A DNA stretch of 64,000 nucleotides from Mastigias papua. Its lineage: Eukaryota; Cnidaria; Scyphozoa; Rhizostomeae; Mastigiidae. Below are positions 1 to 12,420 of this stretch, piece after piece. The notes below the pieces were generated by a model. The model was not told the origin of the DNA and searched no databases. It worked only from the letters and a program-made list of their open reading frames with translations. The translations under genes were made by a program, and so were the position numbers. How positions within the stretch are numbered: the first letter of the stretch is position 1; every line of letters starts with the position of its first letter. Location: assembly GCA_964019165.1 (NCBI GenBank), contig OZ025271.1, positions 12,875,759-12,939,758 of the forward strand, in the 5' to 3' direction.

Positions 1-109
<109 letters not shown>

Positions 110-183
110 GTTTATAGAGTAATTTTTTAAGCAGCCTCTATTTGCGGATAATTCCATTCTCGCAAACGAGGTGGAAGTTTGCA

Positions 184-420
184 AGATGGCGTCCGAAAAT
201 GTTGTCTTGTGCAATCAAAACAATCTCATCAGAACTGCAATTATTAGTGTAACCAGCTAAGTCATTCAGGTAGACATGTAATGGAGAACATTGGTTTGTA
301 TATATTCATGATTGGTCAATGGATCTTGCAATATGTGAACACTGCTATCATATTGTGCCAGTCATCAGCCCAGTTTGGCAGTTAATAAGGAAAAAGCCAT
401 ATCTTGTACGTATGGAAAAC
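184..420 (+). other. Possible 5' exon (ATG context plus strong donor)
   Basis: An AAGATGGCG context (Kozak-like, and also a YY1-type core) starts a 24-codon frame beginning MASENVVLC that stops before 260. A strong splice donor, CAG|GTGAGTAAG, follows at 420/421. Either a short upstream frame in a noncoding 5' exon, or a coding exon spliced at a weaker GTGTAA within it. No downstream exon was linked, so this is only a candidate. Confidence 0.2.
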
Positions 421-1204
421 AGGTGAGTAAGTTGAGGTGATATATATACTGAACTACACTAAAACATGTAACTCCTTCCTTGTAAGTAAGGATTTTTATT
501 TCTGTGCTTGTGGTGAGGCGAAATAACACGTTTAGTTTTAAGCTATTTACATTTGCATTTGGAACTTTATTTATTTACTCATAGTTGGCTGGACGCTTGA
601 CTAACCCTGGGCAAACTTGTGTGTAGGAAAGCAATCAGTTCGTGATTGCTGTTAGGACATTGGGGTCATTTGGAAAGTTTTGGTCTTGAATTTTTGGTTC
701 TATAGATTTTTCTTAGGGATATATACATTTGGCTGTAAACATGGGTTAATTTTGCCTAAATCTTGAGTAACACAACGTAAGAATTTAGTGGCTTTTCAGT
801 TCAATAGTTTATTTCAAATCTTTGTTAGGACGCTAGATTGCTTATAGTCATCTCGGAAGATAAGCATTCTAAAATGAAAAGAGATATGTAAAAATTAAAC
901 CCTAGAAAATGCAGGCTTCAGTTATGTGAAGAACCGAAAGTCAAGCTGTCCCCCCTTGGTACCAAGCATGGTTGTTCCTCTGGGGCAGGGGACAGCATCA
1001 GGCAAGTTAAAGCAGCTACCATAACTAAATTTAAGAGGTCTGCTGGCTCTAGCTCTAAGAGATGCTTTGTGAGCAACTATACTTGCACAGTTCAGCATCT
1101 TTCTTGATGCATTCTTCAAATTGTTATTTGCCAAGGGCTTGTTTTACTGTTAAGCCTCTCCACTTATACAATGCTGTATGGCCCTTGCCTTTGACATCTG
1201 TAGA

Positions 1205-1290
1205 ATGCAGGTCAACAGGTCATATAAAATGCAGGTCAACAGGTCATGTAAAATGCAGGTCACCAGGTCATGTAAAATGCAGGTCACACT
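1205..1290 (+). promoter_or_regulatory. 24-bp tandem repeat containing AGGTCA direct repeats (DR2)
   Basis: Three and a half copies of a 24-bp unit. Seven AGGTCA half-sites lie at 1209, 1217, 1233, 1241, 1257, 1265 and 1281. They form three DR2 pairs (two-base spacer AC, AC, CC) repeating every 24 bp, plus one half-site. AGGTCA direct repeats are the binding sequence of RXR-heterodimer nuclear receptors. The sites are seen in the sequence; receptor binding is inference, and a simple minisatellite that happens to contain the motif is the alternative. Confidence 0.55.
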
Positions 1291-1299
1291 GGCAGCTAC

Positions 1300-3095
1300 T
1301 TGTATTTTTATGAGGAGGCCATTCAATTCAATCTATGTCATATTGAAGAAAGGCTGTAGGACATGAATAGGTTCATCAAAGAATCTGATAATATCTCCAG
1401 ATAATATGTTGATATCTTGGCCAAGCAGTCATGATGCATGTCCATATCAATATGCAATAATCAGACTGCTGTGTGCTTACTTTGTAACTAGCTTAGCATT
1501 TTGTGTTTTGACTGAATTTTCTATGAAACATCTCAGGTGATATTTTATTGAAATTGGAATCAGTTATGTTGAATTCTGACCCTTGTGTGTATAGCACATT
1601 GTAGCACTGACTGCATTTTAGAATGTATTTGGGACACATTGTGTTGTATGGGTATTTCACTCAGCCCTAGACTTGACACATTTGCCAGAATGCATGGGGA
1701 TTAATTTCCAAGGTAAAGATAATAGCATATTTAATAGCAGTATCCAAATCTACCTTTGTCATCTCCACAACTTCTTGGAATAACTGGATCAAAACCAACA
1801 AAGAGCAGCAGTATAATATTGAACTTCCAAATAAAATGTTTCTAAACAATATGAATACAATCTTTTATGACTGGTTTCTACAACATATTTTTAATAAATA
1901 ACATAAGTGATCTGGATTACTCCAACTCTCCCACATTCCATAATCTCCAATGGCCAATGTTTACAAGTGTATGTTTGCCTCTCTACTTCTCCATGTCATT
2001 AGTTCTTCTCTCTATATTTGGTCAAATCCTCATTTACACTGTTTTCTTCACATTCTATTCCCTCACTTGACAATCAGTTAGTACTTGCAAGCTGTGTAGA
2101 ACTGAAAAGCAAAACATATACAGTAGGTGGATGCAAGTCTTTCCCACCGACTTAACCACTTAAAAATTTCCATGTATTTTGTCTGTTGTGTGCCATGATC
2201 TGCATTGTATGTCACCTGGTAACCTGCTTTTATTGTAGCCCCCCTTGTTCTAGGTTATTTTTTGAAGCATAAAATTTGCTTAGTTATGAACTAACTGTAG
2301 TTATTTTCTTTTGAATTACTTAATTTGCCCTTTGTGCAAGGCATTGGGTGAGAGTCCAGAAATATTTCCAACTTTCCACTTTCTGTCAAATCTTCATCTT
2401 AACCCTTCCCCTTTTAAGACAATCAAAAGTAGCCAAAGTTCTTAAAATCTGCATTGTGTATATCTCAAAGCCTTTAAATGTAAAAGGAATATGCATTTCA
2501 TTGTCAATGTCACTTTAACTGAAAACTTGGTTAAAGCTGTATTGTTAATGCAAATTACTAAACCTTCCTCCAGTACAAAAAAGAGCAAAATCTTTCTCCG
2601 TCTCAGATCTATAGAGCTGTGAATTTTTCTGGACTCTGCATTTGGAAGAGGGGAGTAGATCATAATATGGGTGTCCAAAATGCAAGTTTGTCTTAACTTT
2701 TGTTTCATGATCTTATTGAGATATTTGCTCATTTTATGTACTCTTAGATCCACCAGTTTTGGACTTCTAAATTCCCACTTCTTATCCCTCTTGTTAGAGT
2801 TTTTCCCCCTACTGAGATGTACATATCAATAACAATCATTGATTTTATATTTTGTTTCAAATCCAAGACATAATGTAATCTATTACTCACTTGCTCACAA
2901 ATATACATTTTTGTTCCTTACTCAATTTGGCTATTTGATGAATTAATATTCAATCAGGTTTATGTATATTTGGTCACAAATATATTATTATATGAGCATC
3001 AGTCTGATCTTCAACTATTGCAGCTTGTTAATACAGCCCATATGCTTAACACCAATGATTTATACTAGAATAAAAAAACAAGAAATTACACTAGT
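1300..3095. other. No assignable feature
   Basis: AT-rich sequence without a convincing exon, repeat array or element end. Open frames here are short and carry no recognisable motifs. Confidence 0.5.
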
Positions 3096-3099
3096 CTGA

Positions 3100-3690
3100 T
3101 TGTAATTGACTTGAAGAAGGATTTCAACATAATTGATCTGGAAGCCCAACTCAAAACTGGAAATGTATGAAGTACCTTATCTTATGCATAATTGGCTCAT
3201 AACAAGCTTGTATAACAGTAAACAATTTTGCTGGGTAAATGACACTCCCTCTTATGTTAAAGAAACAATTTATGGAGTTCCTGTAAGCTACTGACTTCGT
3301 CCATATCCACTCTTTATGTACATCAATGATTTGCCTCTTTCTTTGCAGAAATCTACTGTCAGGATATATGCAGGCCTTTCAATGAATAAATTGTGTGTGC
3401 GCTGCCAATCTCACATGTGGGATTGTTTGCACATGCTAAAAATTTAATTTTAAGCGCTTTCCTTAGTACTTGGATGCATACTTTTGATAAAACTGGAGCG
3501 AGCGACAAATAGAGTGCACAAATTGAGCTGGGCACGTGCCTGTGTGTTCGTGTGCCAACATGTGTGTCTCATTGAAAGGCCTGTATATGCCAATGATACA
3601 GCCCTTTCCCTCTCTTCAGAACACTGTAATGAACTACACTTCCCCTAAACTTAAATCATTTGAAGTTGCAAGAGTGACTTGATGTATATA
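3100..3690 (+). mobile_element. Degenerate LINE reverse transcriptase (CR1/Jockey/L2-like)
   Basis: Frame fragments match non-LTR reverse transcriptase blocks. VIDLKKDFN is the decayed form of the D-x-x-K-A-F-D motif. GVP, then PLFMYINDLPLSLQ, corresponds to the GVPQGS...LLFLIYINDLP block. The YADD-equivalent IYANDTAL is split by the MITE at 3371-3583. In-frame stops (for example in the GVP block) and frame changes make it non-functional. Its 3' part probably continues at 4,920-5,490. Confidence 0.7.
3371..3583. mobile_element. 213-bp MITE inside the dead LINE
   Basis: 15-bp terminal inverted repeats, CAGGCCTTTCAATGA at 3371-3385 and its complement at 3569-3583, flanked by the 6-bp duplication TATATG (3365-3370 and 3584-3589). 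Removing it rejoins the LINE reading ATATATG/CCAATGAT, so the pre-insertion site is preserved. No coding capacity. The CAG start recalls hAT elements, but the 6-bp duplication is shorter than the usual 8, so the superfamily is open. Confidence 0.8.
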
Positions 3691-4919
3691 AACTTTCTTT
3701 GAATGTTGTGAGGGTACAGCCACTTCTTGTAGTCTCTGCTCCAAACATCTGTAAGAATGAAAGCCACCATGAAAGCCAGAAGATAGTTTGCTCAACTAGG
3801 GCAAACATCATAGTTACAAGCCTTTTGGAATATGTTGAAGTAAGATTTTACATGTCTAATCATCACTTGACAATGAAAGGCTTCCATTATAAGTTACCAG
3901 TTTTTGCTACCTCCTAATTAGCAACCATGGAGGAGAAAACTGACTTGCCTGAGAAATTCAAGCATTGTTTGTACTCAGTGTAAATCAGGCTGTGCCCTGA
4001 CAGGTTCTTGATTGAGCATGAGTGCCTAAAGTATGATTGTTTTAGAACATGATTTATTGAGCAATGAGAAGTTTTGAAGTTATGTCTTAGAAAATCCTTT
4101 CTCTTTATCACAGGCAAAGACTTCCCTAAATTTCTATTCAAATCATCATTAAACTAATTGTTTAAGATCATGTGTAGGTCTGGGTAATGCAGAATCATCT
4201 TTTCTCACACTGCTGAGTGGATAGTCATACCCTGCAAGTGAATCACAACTTGTAATTCAGCACTCTTCTTATATGCTAGGTTGGAATATTCCTAGGTTGG
4301 AGTCCCCATTTTGTTTTGCTTTTCTTAAGTCTTGTCTATATAGTTTGAAAGCACTCTTAAGAGGGGTGCAAAACAGAGCTCCCAACCTGTTCAAGGATAT
4401 CATTTTCTAGGGCACCTTTGTTTTGCTCAGGGCAAGACCTGATAGATATTTACTTTCTTGGTTTCCTATATTAAAGTGTATTTGAAGGATATCTCCATTT
4501 TGTACATCTTCTTTCAATGCCCACTGTTAATCCACCTGGAATGTCTTGTGTTTCTTAGAAAGTATTGAGAAAAATACTCTCACTGCAAGCATTTGATTGT
4601 ATTCCTCACTATTGGCATAATTTTTGCCAAATCACAAATAACTTAAGTTTCAGATTGCATGATGGTGGATGGTTAACTTGGCCAATAGACTATCATTTAG
4701 TTCCCCTGTAAAATCAGAAAATCATAATCATGGCTGGTCAACTATTAGTGACTTTGTAGATGGAAGACAGCTACAATGATAGTACAGATTTTTAATTCAC
4801 TGACTCAGCCTATTTTAGAGGATTACTCTTACAATTACTCTTATAGAAAAGTTACTATACTCATCAAAAGCTGATCATTAAATACTATACATCATCATCC
4901 AGCTCATCAGAAGAGAGTT

Positions 4920-5490
4920 GGAAACTATGCAAACATACTGATACTGTGAAGGCCATGCCAAATTGAGCCCTTGCTCATATTAAGTATTCCAAGAAATATC
5001 TACCACCTGATATACTCAATGAAATATACAGAGGAATTGTTAAGCCCCCTTGTAGGTACAGTTGTTCCATTAGGGGTTGCCTTTAGTGAATCAACAATTG
5101 ACATCTTGCAAGAAGTTCAACAGAAAATGCTGCTAGAGTTGTAAGCAACAACCAATATCATGCTTCTTCTGCTCCTGCAATCCAGAATCTTTGTTATTCA
5201 ATCAGCAGTGACCTTGTAAGAAAAGACACAGCCACATTTACATACAATTCTTTAAATTTACTAGCCCAGGCATATTTGAGAGAATTACATCGAATTACAT
5301 AGTTGTAAAATGCTTTACTACACAAGAACAGTTAATATGCTCATCAGAAACTGGTCTTACATTGCACATCCTAAAAAAGCCAATGGCCAGAAGCTTTTTA
5401 TAATCATAGTGCAGAAATGTGGAACAGTCTAGAAACAGAAACAAAACTTGCACCCACCCTCAAAAGCCTGCAAGGACTCTGATACAGATT
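4920..5490 (+). mobile_element. LINE 3' coding remnant
   Basis: Broken frames resemble the C-terminal part of CR1/L2-type polymerases: LPPDILNEIYRGIVKP, an AARV block near 5,130, and SAEMWNSLETETKLAPTLKS near 5,410, which corresponds to the conserved 'WN-LP' region before the C-terminus. Several stops and frameshifts. Probably the same dead element as 3,100-3,690, separated by about 1.2 kb of unassigned sequence. Confidence 0.6.
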
Positions 5491-5519
5491 TTATTTCAGA
5501 CCAACATTCCTTCTTTATT

Positions 5520-8140
5520 CTATTATTTTTTGCAAAATATATTTTGAATTAGGCATGTAAGCATCTTTTGTTCTTAATCCAGCATTTATTTGGTTTTCAT
5601 TTTTATCTATATTTTATTTTGATTTTTAAGTTAAAGCAGAATCAGCAATGATTTGTTACAAGCTATGGTTTTTGACTATACACTAGAACCTCTTCAACTA
5701 TTAGTTTTGTAGATTGTGGTTGAAGTTTTAGACCCCAAACCCCCACTGATTAATCTATATCAGTAGAAGTCAATCAGAGATCATGCTCTCTTTATTGTGC
5801 AAAGGAGATATTCTGTTGCTAGATGGTCCATCTTGAGTGTACCTTTTAAATGTTACTTCCAACAAATGACCTGTCATGTTGTCAAAATTGGGTGAAGTTC
5901 AGACTATTCTATTTTCAGAACAAGAGGAGATGTTGAGCTAAATTTTCAAATCTTGTTTATCTCTTGGTTATCTATCTTACATTTAAAAATCAACTAGCAC
6001 TACGATGGTTGGTCCCTCTTGGATGTGAAATACCCGTTATCCACTGTTTCTTTGAAAAGCCATTGTATGCAGTATACATTGTCACATTGGCAACCTGGAA
6101 TCTGACACTCCCTCTTCAATAAAATATTCTAGTTTCAGCACTGGGCCCATATTGTTATGGTAAGTTAAAGACTATATTGTTGACAAATTTAGTCACCACA
6201 GTAACTTTGGATGCATGAAATCTAATTTGTTCAAGGGAGGGACCAACCCCTAAAATGTCAATGCATACATCTCTTGTATACAGCCAGGATCCCTCCATAA
6301 TTCCAGCAGAGGCCCCATGATTGATTGGCATCATTAATCAGTAATCAATCACAGATTTGTATGATCTGTGCTCTTTATTGTGATCTCACATGCTATCTTT
6401 ATTGTGCATAGAACACATTCAATTTTTGGATGTATGCTCTATGATTTTATGATATTTTGATATGAAAAGTTAGTCCTTATTATTTCTGGCATAGTTGATT
6501 GAATTTTAGTTTAATTGACTTTCAGATTTACATCAATAGAAATGTTTTCAAATCAAAGAGCTTAAGTATTTGTTCATCTTAGTTCTATAACTTATGGAAT
6601 TGTAGTGAACATGTAATGATAAGTTATTTTGAGATTCCTTTGACAGTATCTTTCAAATGTCTTTTGTAACGGTATTGAAATCTCATGTGTAAAAGTGTCA
6701 ACTAAATTGAATAATAATTAGAAGGACATTTTGGTTTTTACATGCAATGGTAGTTTGTAAAGTCTTATGAAGTCTGCATATTACCAATGATCAATTGAAT
6801 TGTCTGTTTGTTGTTTTCTCAGGTCTCTGTTTTCAAGTACTCTAGAGCTGTTATGAATATTTTTTCATCAACTCAATAGAGCCTTTAGTCATATAAAAAA
6901 GTGATTTCTTCCTTGACCCTGACACAAATGTCAAAATTGAGAACATCAATGTAAATTGTCTAAAATTGAGAACATTAATTTCCATATCTGTTTATTCCAT
7001 AATATTACTTTTTCTTCAACTAGAAGTATATTTTGGTATTTGGTGCTATAGTGTTAGAAAATTTAGATGATGTGTGGCAAGCCTGCTCAAAGATCTGTCC
7101 ATTAAGTTTTTTCATTTTTATTTTTATGCATGGTGCAAAAGAGAGAGTACCCTTTTGCACAAAATAATTCAAAACTAATGATAACATATAAAAATGACAT
7201 ATGAAATTTATCATCAAAGTTGAAAGAGGTGTGATAAAAATCCTGTTAGTATTTGTCTGTGTTTATCTCTAAATATTATTATTCAAGTCTTGATTGTTTT
7301 TAAATAATTGTCCCTTTTCACCTTCATTGAGAAATAGACACCAAATCGCACGTCATGCCAACTTTATAGGACGATCCAACAACTGACTAATGCCTTCAGC
7401 AAATATTTCTGGCATGTGAATCCTCCACAAACCTTATTTTGCTACGCTCCTGTTTATCGTTTCATCTTTACTCGGTTTCCTCCAATTTTAGTATGCACAT
7501 ATACACAGTCCTAAAATATTTGTTCCTCGATGACACCTGATAATTTACTTGGCTTTCCTAGATTTTACGGCATTTTAACATATTAGACACCCAATCCTGC
7601 GTTTTCCTAAGTTGTTTTGATTGTCTCTACATTTATGTGATTTTTAAAGTTGTAGTATACTCTTATAAACAGTTGTAAAATCTCATGGTAGATTTTGGCT
7701 TTTCTTGATGTCATGACATTTAACATTCGTACTGATCTCAATTCAAGAGGGAATTTACTTTGATTGGTCATATATTTATGATCAGATTAAATACAGTAAT
7801 CGTTTTAAATTCTGACCGTCTTCCACTATTATCAATAGTGTTTTGACTTGACTTTGCTTCTCATCGGGTGTTTTGATAGGCCATCGCTAATTTGGATTCT
7901 ATTTTATCAACTGGATTTTGACCATGACATCCAAATATATGTTAAGTCTCCTATATGCAACTTCATACAATATTCTCCCTCAACTATGTCGATATAATCA
8001 GTCGAATTTTTTGGATAAAACATAGTCTTTTCAAGCCAAAACATTAGCTTCTTCACGCACAAGATTTCTCTTGATTTCTTTGAAACAGCCACGGGGCTAG
8101 GGAAAAAGCGGCAAAAAGCCGCCAGAATTTGTAGAACAAT
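5520..8140. other. No assignable feature
   Basis: AT-rich, no exon, array or element end that I can support. A minus-strand frame at 7,907-8,212 has no motif and overlaps the CCAAT region. Confidence 0.5.
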
Positions 8141-8158
8141 AGGGTCTATTGTTATTGA

Positions 8159-8557
8159 CCAATCAGATTGCTCCATTTTAGCCCTTTTGGCGGCTGAGGC
8201 TAGAGCCGTCATCTACTGATTTAGAGCAAAATTAGCAGCCCTTGGCCGCGAAATTGGCCGCAACTGGACTTTTTGTGACTCTTTTGTTTTTTCAACCAAT
8301 CAGATTCCAGTATTCTGCTGTTGATTGTTTATTTACCCAATGAAATAGCTGTATTTTACAATAGCCGATTATTCCAACAACCAATCAACATGTTGTATTT
8401 GAATATTCTGTTTGTACTCTAACCAATGACATTTTATCAATTCGTTGAATTATTGGCCAATCACAGACCGTAATTTGAATTAACATTGAAATATCGTCCA
8501 ATCAGCTAGTTCTATTTTCAAATTTTCTATTGTATTTTCCTTTGTTTTCTAGCCAAT
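8159..8557 (+). promoter_or_regulatory. Cluster of eight same-strand CCAAT boxes (promoter-like)
   Basis: CCAAT occurs on the plus strand at 8159, 8296, 8337, 8381, 8423, 8457, 8498 and 8553, mostly as CCAATCA or CCAATGA. From 8296 the intervals are 41, 44, 42, 34, 41 and 55 bp, close to four helical turns. An E2F-like CCGCGAAAT and an inverted ATTGG lie near 8,250. CCAAT is the NF-Y site, and multiple spaced copies are typical of cell-cycle and histone-type promoters. A possible start site and splice donor follow. Confidence 0.55.
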
Positions 8558-8594
8558 CAAGGAAGTTCAAATATCGTCGTTATCAGCCTCATTT

Positions 8595-8623
8595 TCGGCT
8601 TTCAGTCGAGCAGAAAGACGGGG
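8595..8623 (+). promoter_or_regulatory. Possible start site and noncoding first exon with donor
   Basis: An initiator-like TTCAGTC at 8601 lies 45 bp after the last CCAAT box. A strong donor, GGG|GTAAGAA, follows at 8623/8624. The arrangement suggests a short noncoding first exon of a plus-strand transcript. I could not identify its next exon with confidence; the terminal exons at 14.75 and 15.17 kb are candidates only by strand and distance. Confidence 0.35.
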
Positions 8624-8704
8624 GTAAGAAATCGGTTTTAGTAATATTTCTTGATTGATCTATAGTTCTTCTACTTACAAGTTAAGACTAAGTTATACTC
8701 TACT

Positions 8705-8779
8705 TGGCCTAATCGATGTAAGAGTTGTAAAGATAAGTATGTAGAACTTATATTTACAACTCTTACATCTATTAGACCA
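8705..8779 (+). ncRNA. Pre-miRNA-like hairpin
   Basis: A 75-nt near-perfect hairpin. GATGTAAGAGTTGTAAA pairs with TTTACAACTCTTACATC, extended inward by ATAAGT/ACTTAT across one G-A mismatch to a 7-nt loop (8739-8745), and outward by TGGCCTAAT/ATTAGACCA with few mismatches. Arm length and loop size fit a miRNA precursor. It lies 80 bp inside the presumed first intron after the CCAAT promoter. A small palindromic MITE would look the same; no flanking duplication was seen. Confidence 0.4.
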
Positions 8780-8869
8780 TTACAAATATTGCCCAAGAGA
8801 CTAAGTTAATGAAGTGAAGGGTGTCTTAGTTCATCACTGAGTTTAATCAAAGGTCAACAAAACAGCCCT

Positions 8870-11550
8870 ATTGATTTTCACAAAAAAAGCATCTGAAAAT
8901 AGACACCCAAACACAACATTAAATTAGTCTCAAGGACAAACTAAGTGTTAATAGTAGGATAGGAAGACAATAAGGACTCCAGATGACCATAGCCAGAAAC
9001 AAGGTTAGCGAATGTATATTAGGATATAGTTGAAATCTATATGGAGTGCTCTACGCAAGGGGTTGTTCAAAATTGCCTTATGGAATTGCTGAGAGAAAGT
9101 AAAATGGTGAGCTCAAACATCCTACTGTCTCTCAAAACGTAACGTAAAAGATAAGTTTATGGGGATTGCAATATTCATTGGGTTCGCTAACACTTGTAAA
9201 TGGCTATATTCAGGCATCTTAAAATATTTATTTACACACAAGCAAATCATATAACTGCTAAACTGTTCATTAAATGCTAAAAAGTATTCGAATTTGAGTG
9301 ACAGGTAGTCCCTCTTCTGTTCTTTATTGTCGTCTTCTTCTTCCTCTGTTTCTTTGTATTCTTCTCCTTCTTCTACAGTCCTTTAACTTTCTATTCAGCA
9401 TATATTGTGGATTGTTAGCTGAAAAAGAATGAAAAAGGCAGGAAAGCGATCTATGGTTTGGAAGATAATCATTGTATTTCTTTAAAATAAAAGAGAGATG
9501 TAAGTTATTTAATCCAGTATATTCATTGTTATGTATTTTAGAGTGATATATTTTAATGGCGAATTATGTAATGCCAATCGAAAATATCTCTCCAAGTCTG
9601 CGAAATGTCTGCAATCAGCCCACATGTATGTTTTATGTTTGTTCAGTATTCAGCACCAAACAAAACGATAACTTCTATAAACATTTCTTTGAAAGCTGTA
9701 AGGGAAACGCTTTTACTCAGACATATTGCTACGGGACTGTTCAGGATACAGAACTAGTTAATCTCTCTATAAGCAATGCATTTTTGCACAATCTGATGTC
9801 CGTCATTTCTTGTTTAGTGATATGGAAATATATCCATGCTATTTCACACAAGATAACAATTTGACTTGGTTGAGATTAAGGTAGAAAAGTAAATGATGAT
9901 TTAGTATGATGCAAATCTTCAATGTACAGAATTTATGAATTTGATTGAAAGCAATAAGTTTTTAGCTCAATGATATGTGCCTTTGTTCTATTTTTGAGAA
10001 GTGCAAAAATACTCGGCTTGTTCTGCACTAGTTATGAATTTCATTGAAATGAAATTGAAATAAAAAGAGATATGATACATCAGAAAAACTATAAAAATAC
10101 CATTACATCATGTTTGGAGTATGAGTGGAAGCATGGGGTTAAATAAATTAGAAGGCAAATGATCATTTCTTCTCTTCATCACATAATTTGTCTGGCTCCA
10201 ACTTAAAAGACCCCTTTTGCTGTATTGTTTTGTGGTCCATGATATCAAATTTTTGATATGTACAAAAAAATGGAAGTAAATAAACTTGAAACAATTATTA
10301 ATATTTGTTGTCTGGTTCCTTTGTTGAAATGTTGAATTTTAAAGAGGAAATTGTTTCTGTGCTTCCAAACACGTTCATAAAATACATTGATGATTAACAT
10401 TAGATGAATTATTTTCTACCTCCAACCTTCAAAACCCTTAACTACATCTTCCATCCACCATCACCCTAACCACCAATCATCAAAACTAACCAGAGCCTAA
10501 CCAACATTACTATTCTCAACACACTGCTTAAATTCATCTAATGTTACTAAAATGTTGTTGGATTGCTTTTCATTTTATCTCTTTGTTCTTTTGTATGATA
10601 GTTATAGTGGCCCTCTTTCTTTCAACTATCATCATTAATCAACGAGAACCAGACAACAAAATTAACGTGTTTTCCTATATTTAATTACTGCTGCTTTGCA
10701 GTGATTGGTCAAGTTTTGCCCACGTTGAACTAACTCAATGCTTATCTTGACATGAAATTCTATTAATCTTATCGATATTCTTATTGATTCTGCACTCTAT
10801 ATTTCTCCATAAGTGATTTCTAGGGATATTGTTGATTATCCATTTGTGCTCTTCTATACTTCAATAACATTGCAATCTAATGTGAAATTGGTAATATCAT
10901 TTGGGACATGTCCAACTCCGTACAATGCCTTCTTCTTTGACAATAGTAATAGACTATAGTTATTCAAATTGTAACTTACGATTAAAGCTTTTGAGATAGT
11001 CTTCTCTTTGATCAAACCATTGCATCTTTCGTTGACTCCTTGAATTCCTCAAATAATAAAATAGTATATTATTACATGAAGTATTGTCAACCGACTCCTT
11101 GATTAGTGAATTTGTCAAATAATTTTGACAAAGGTCCTTCAACATAGCAACACTATTTATTCAATATCAAGTAATTTTCTGTAGACCGATTCTCATGCCT
11201 GCATGGGAAATATTCATTAATTATGTCAAATCTTTGCTTTTACAGAAAGTGAACTAGGATTGAAAATAAATTTTTAATTAATGTATGTATGATTTACCGT
11301 TTTTAATGAATGGTATTTTGTTTCCATTGTTTGTTCGATACAGAAGTACTTTACATATAAACATGTACGCAACTCATACCTCCTCCATTCCTGCTTTTTT
11401 AAATTTATTCTTTTCTCAACGACTTTCTTCTCTTACCCATCTTGTTTTGCTAATATAGATGCTTCATATTATATATAGCTAATGTCAGAATACAAAACAT
11501 ATTAATACTACGAATATTATAAATATACAAATATGTATGTTATGCATTTT
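8870..11550. other. No assignable feature
   Basis: AT-rich. A TTCTTCTTC-type pyrimidine run ending TTCTACAG at about 9,377 is a good-looking plus-strand acceptor, but no coding frame supports an exon after it. The 102-codon frame at 9,556 has no recognisable motif. Confidence 0.45.
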
Positions 11551-11724
11551 CCATTCAAGTCATTTTGAGTTGAGTATTTGTTCAATTATTTTCTTCTTTC
11601 TCTGAGCTTGCTTTTTACCATTGTAGATGCGACACAAAACCAATAATATGTAACTAATTCAAACATAAAAAACATACATAACTCATACTTTTTCTTGTCA
11701 GTTGAGTATTGTACGATAGTTTCC

Positions 11725-12420
11725 TAGTCATTTTGTATTTTGTAATTGTTCAATGATTGTCCTCTTCTTCCCTTCTTTCTATCCCATTGTATTTGCTCCG
11801 TAATTGCAGAAATATATAAATAATGTGGAAATGAAAAATATACATAAATCGTACCTGTTTCTTTCTTGTCAATTTGTATTGTGTATTTGTTCGTTGAGTT
11901 TCCTCTTCTCCCCTTCTTTCTGTACCATTGTATTTGATCCGTAATTGCAGAAATATATAAATAATGTGAAGATGAAAAATATACATAAGTCATACCTGTT
12001 TCTTCCTTGTCAATTTGTATTGTGTATTTGTTCGTAGATTTTCCTCATCTTCCCGCCTTTCTGTACCATTGTATTTGCTCCGTAATTGCAGAAATATATA
12101 AATAATGTGAAGATGAAAAATATACATAAGTCATACCTGTTTCTTCCTTGTCAATTTGTATTGTGTATTTGTTCAATGTTTTTCCTCTTCTTCTCGTCTT
12201 TCTGTACCATTTTATTTGCTCCATAAATGCAGTTATATATAAATAATTTAATGATGAAAAATATGCATAAATCATACCTATTTCTTTCTTGTCAATTTGT
12301 ATTGTGTATTTGTTCTATGTTTTTCCTCTTCTTTCGGTCTTTCTGTACCATTGTATTTGCTCCATGATTGCAGTTATATTTAAATAATTTAAAAATGAAA
12401 AATATACATAAATCATACCA
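11725..12420. repeat. 141-bp tandem repeat array (about five units)
   Basis: The phrase TCATACCTG/TACCTA recurs at 11852, 11993, 12134, 12275 and 12416, exactly 141 bp apart. More degenerate copies flank it (11,560-11,720 and to about 12,690). 141 is a multiple of three, and on the minus strand most of each unit is open, giving a repeated 47-residue phrase (YVYFSSSHYLYISAITEQIQ...). Each unit on the minus strand ends in a CAG|GTATGA-type donor. Whether it is transcribed is unknown. Confidence 0.85.

Noticed and set aside
7907..8212. 101-codon minus-strand frame starting in the CCAAT region
   Set aside because: No recognisable domain, no splice context, and it overlaps the promoter-like cluster.
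8595..8660. Possible spliced-leader RNA gene (short exon plus GTAAG)
   Set aside because: No Sm-type AATTTTTGG site or compact folded intron part follows, and the CCAAT array is unlike SL promoters.
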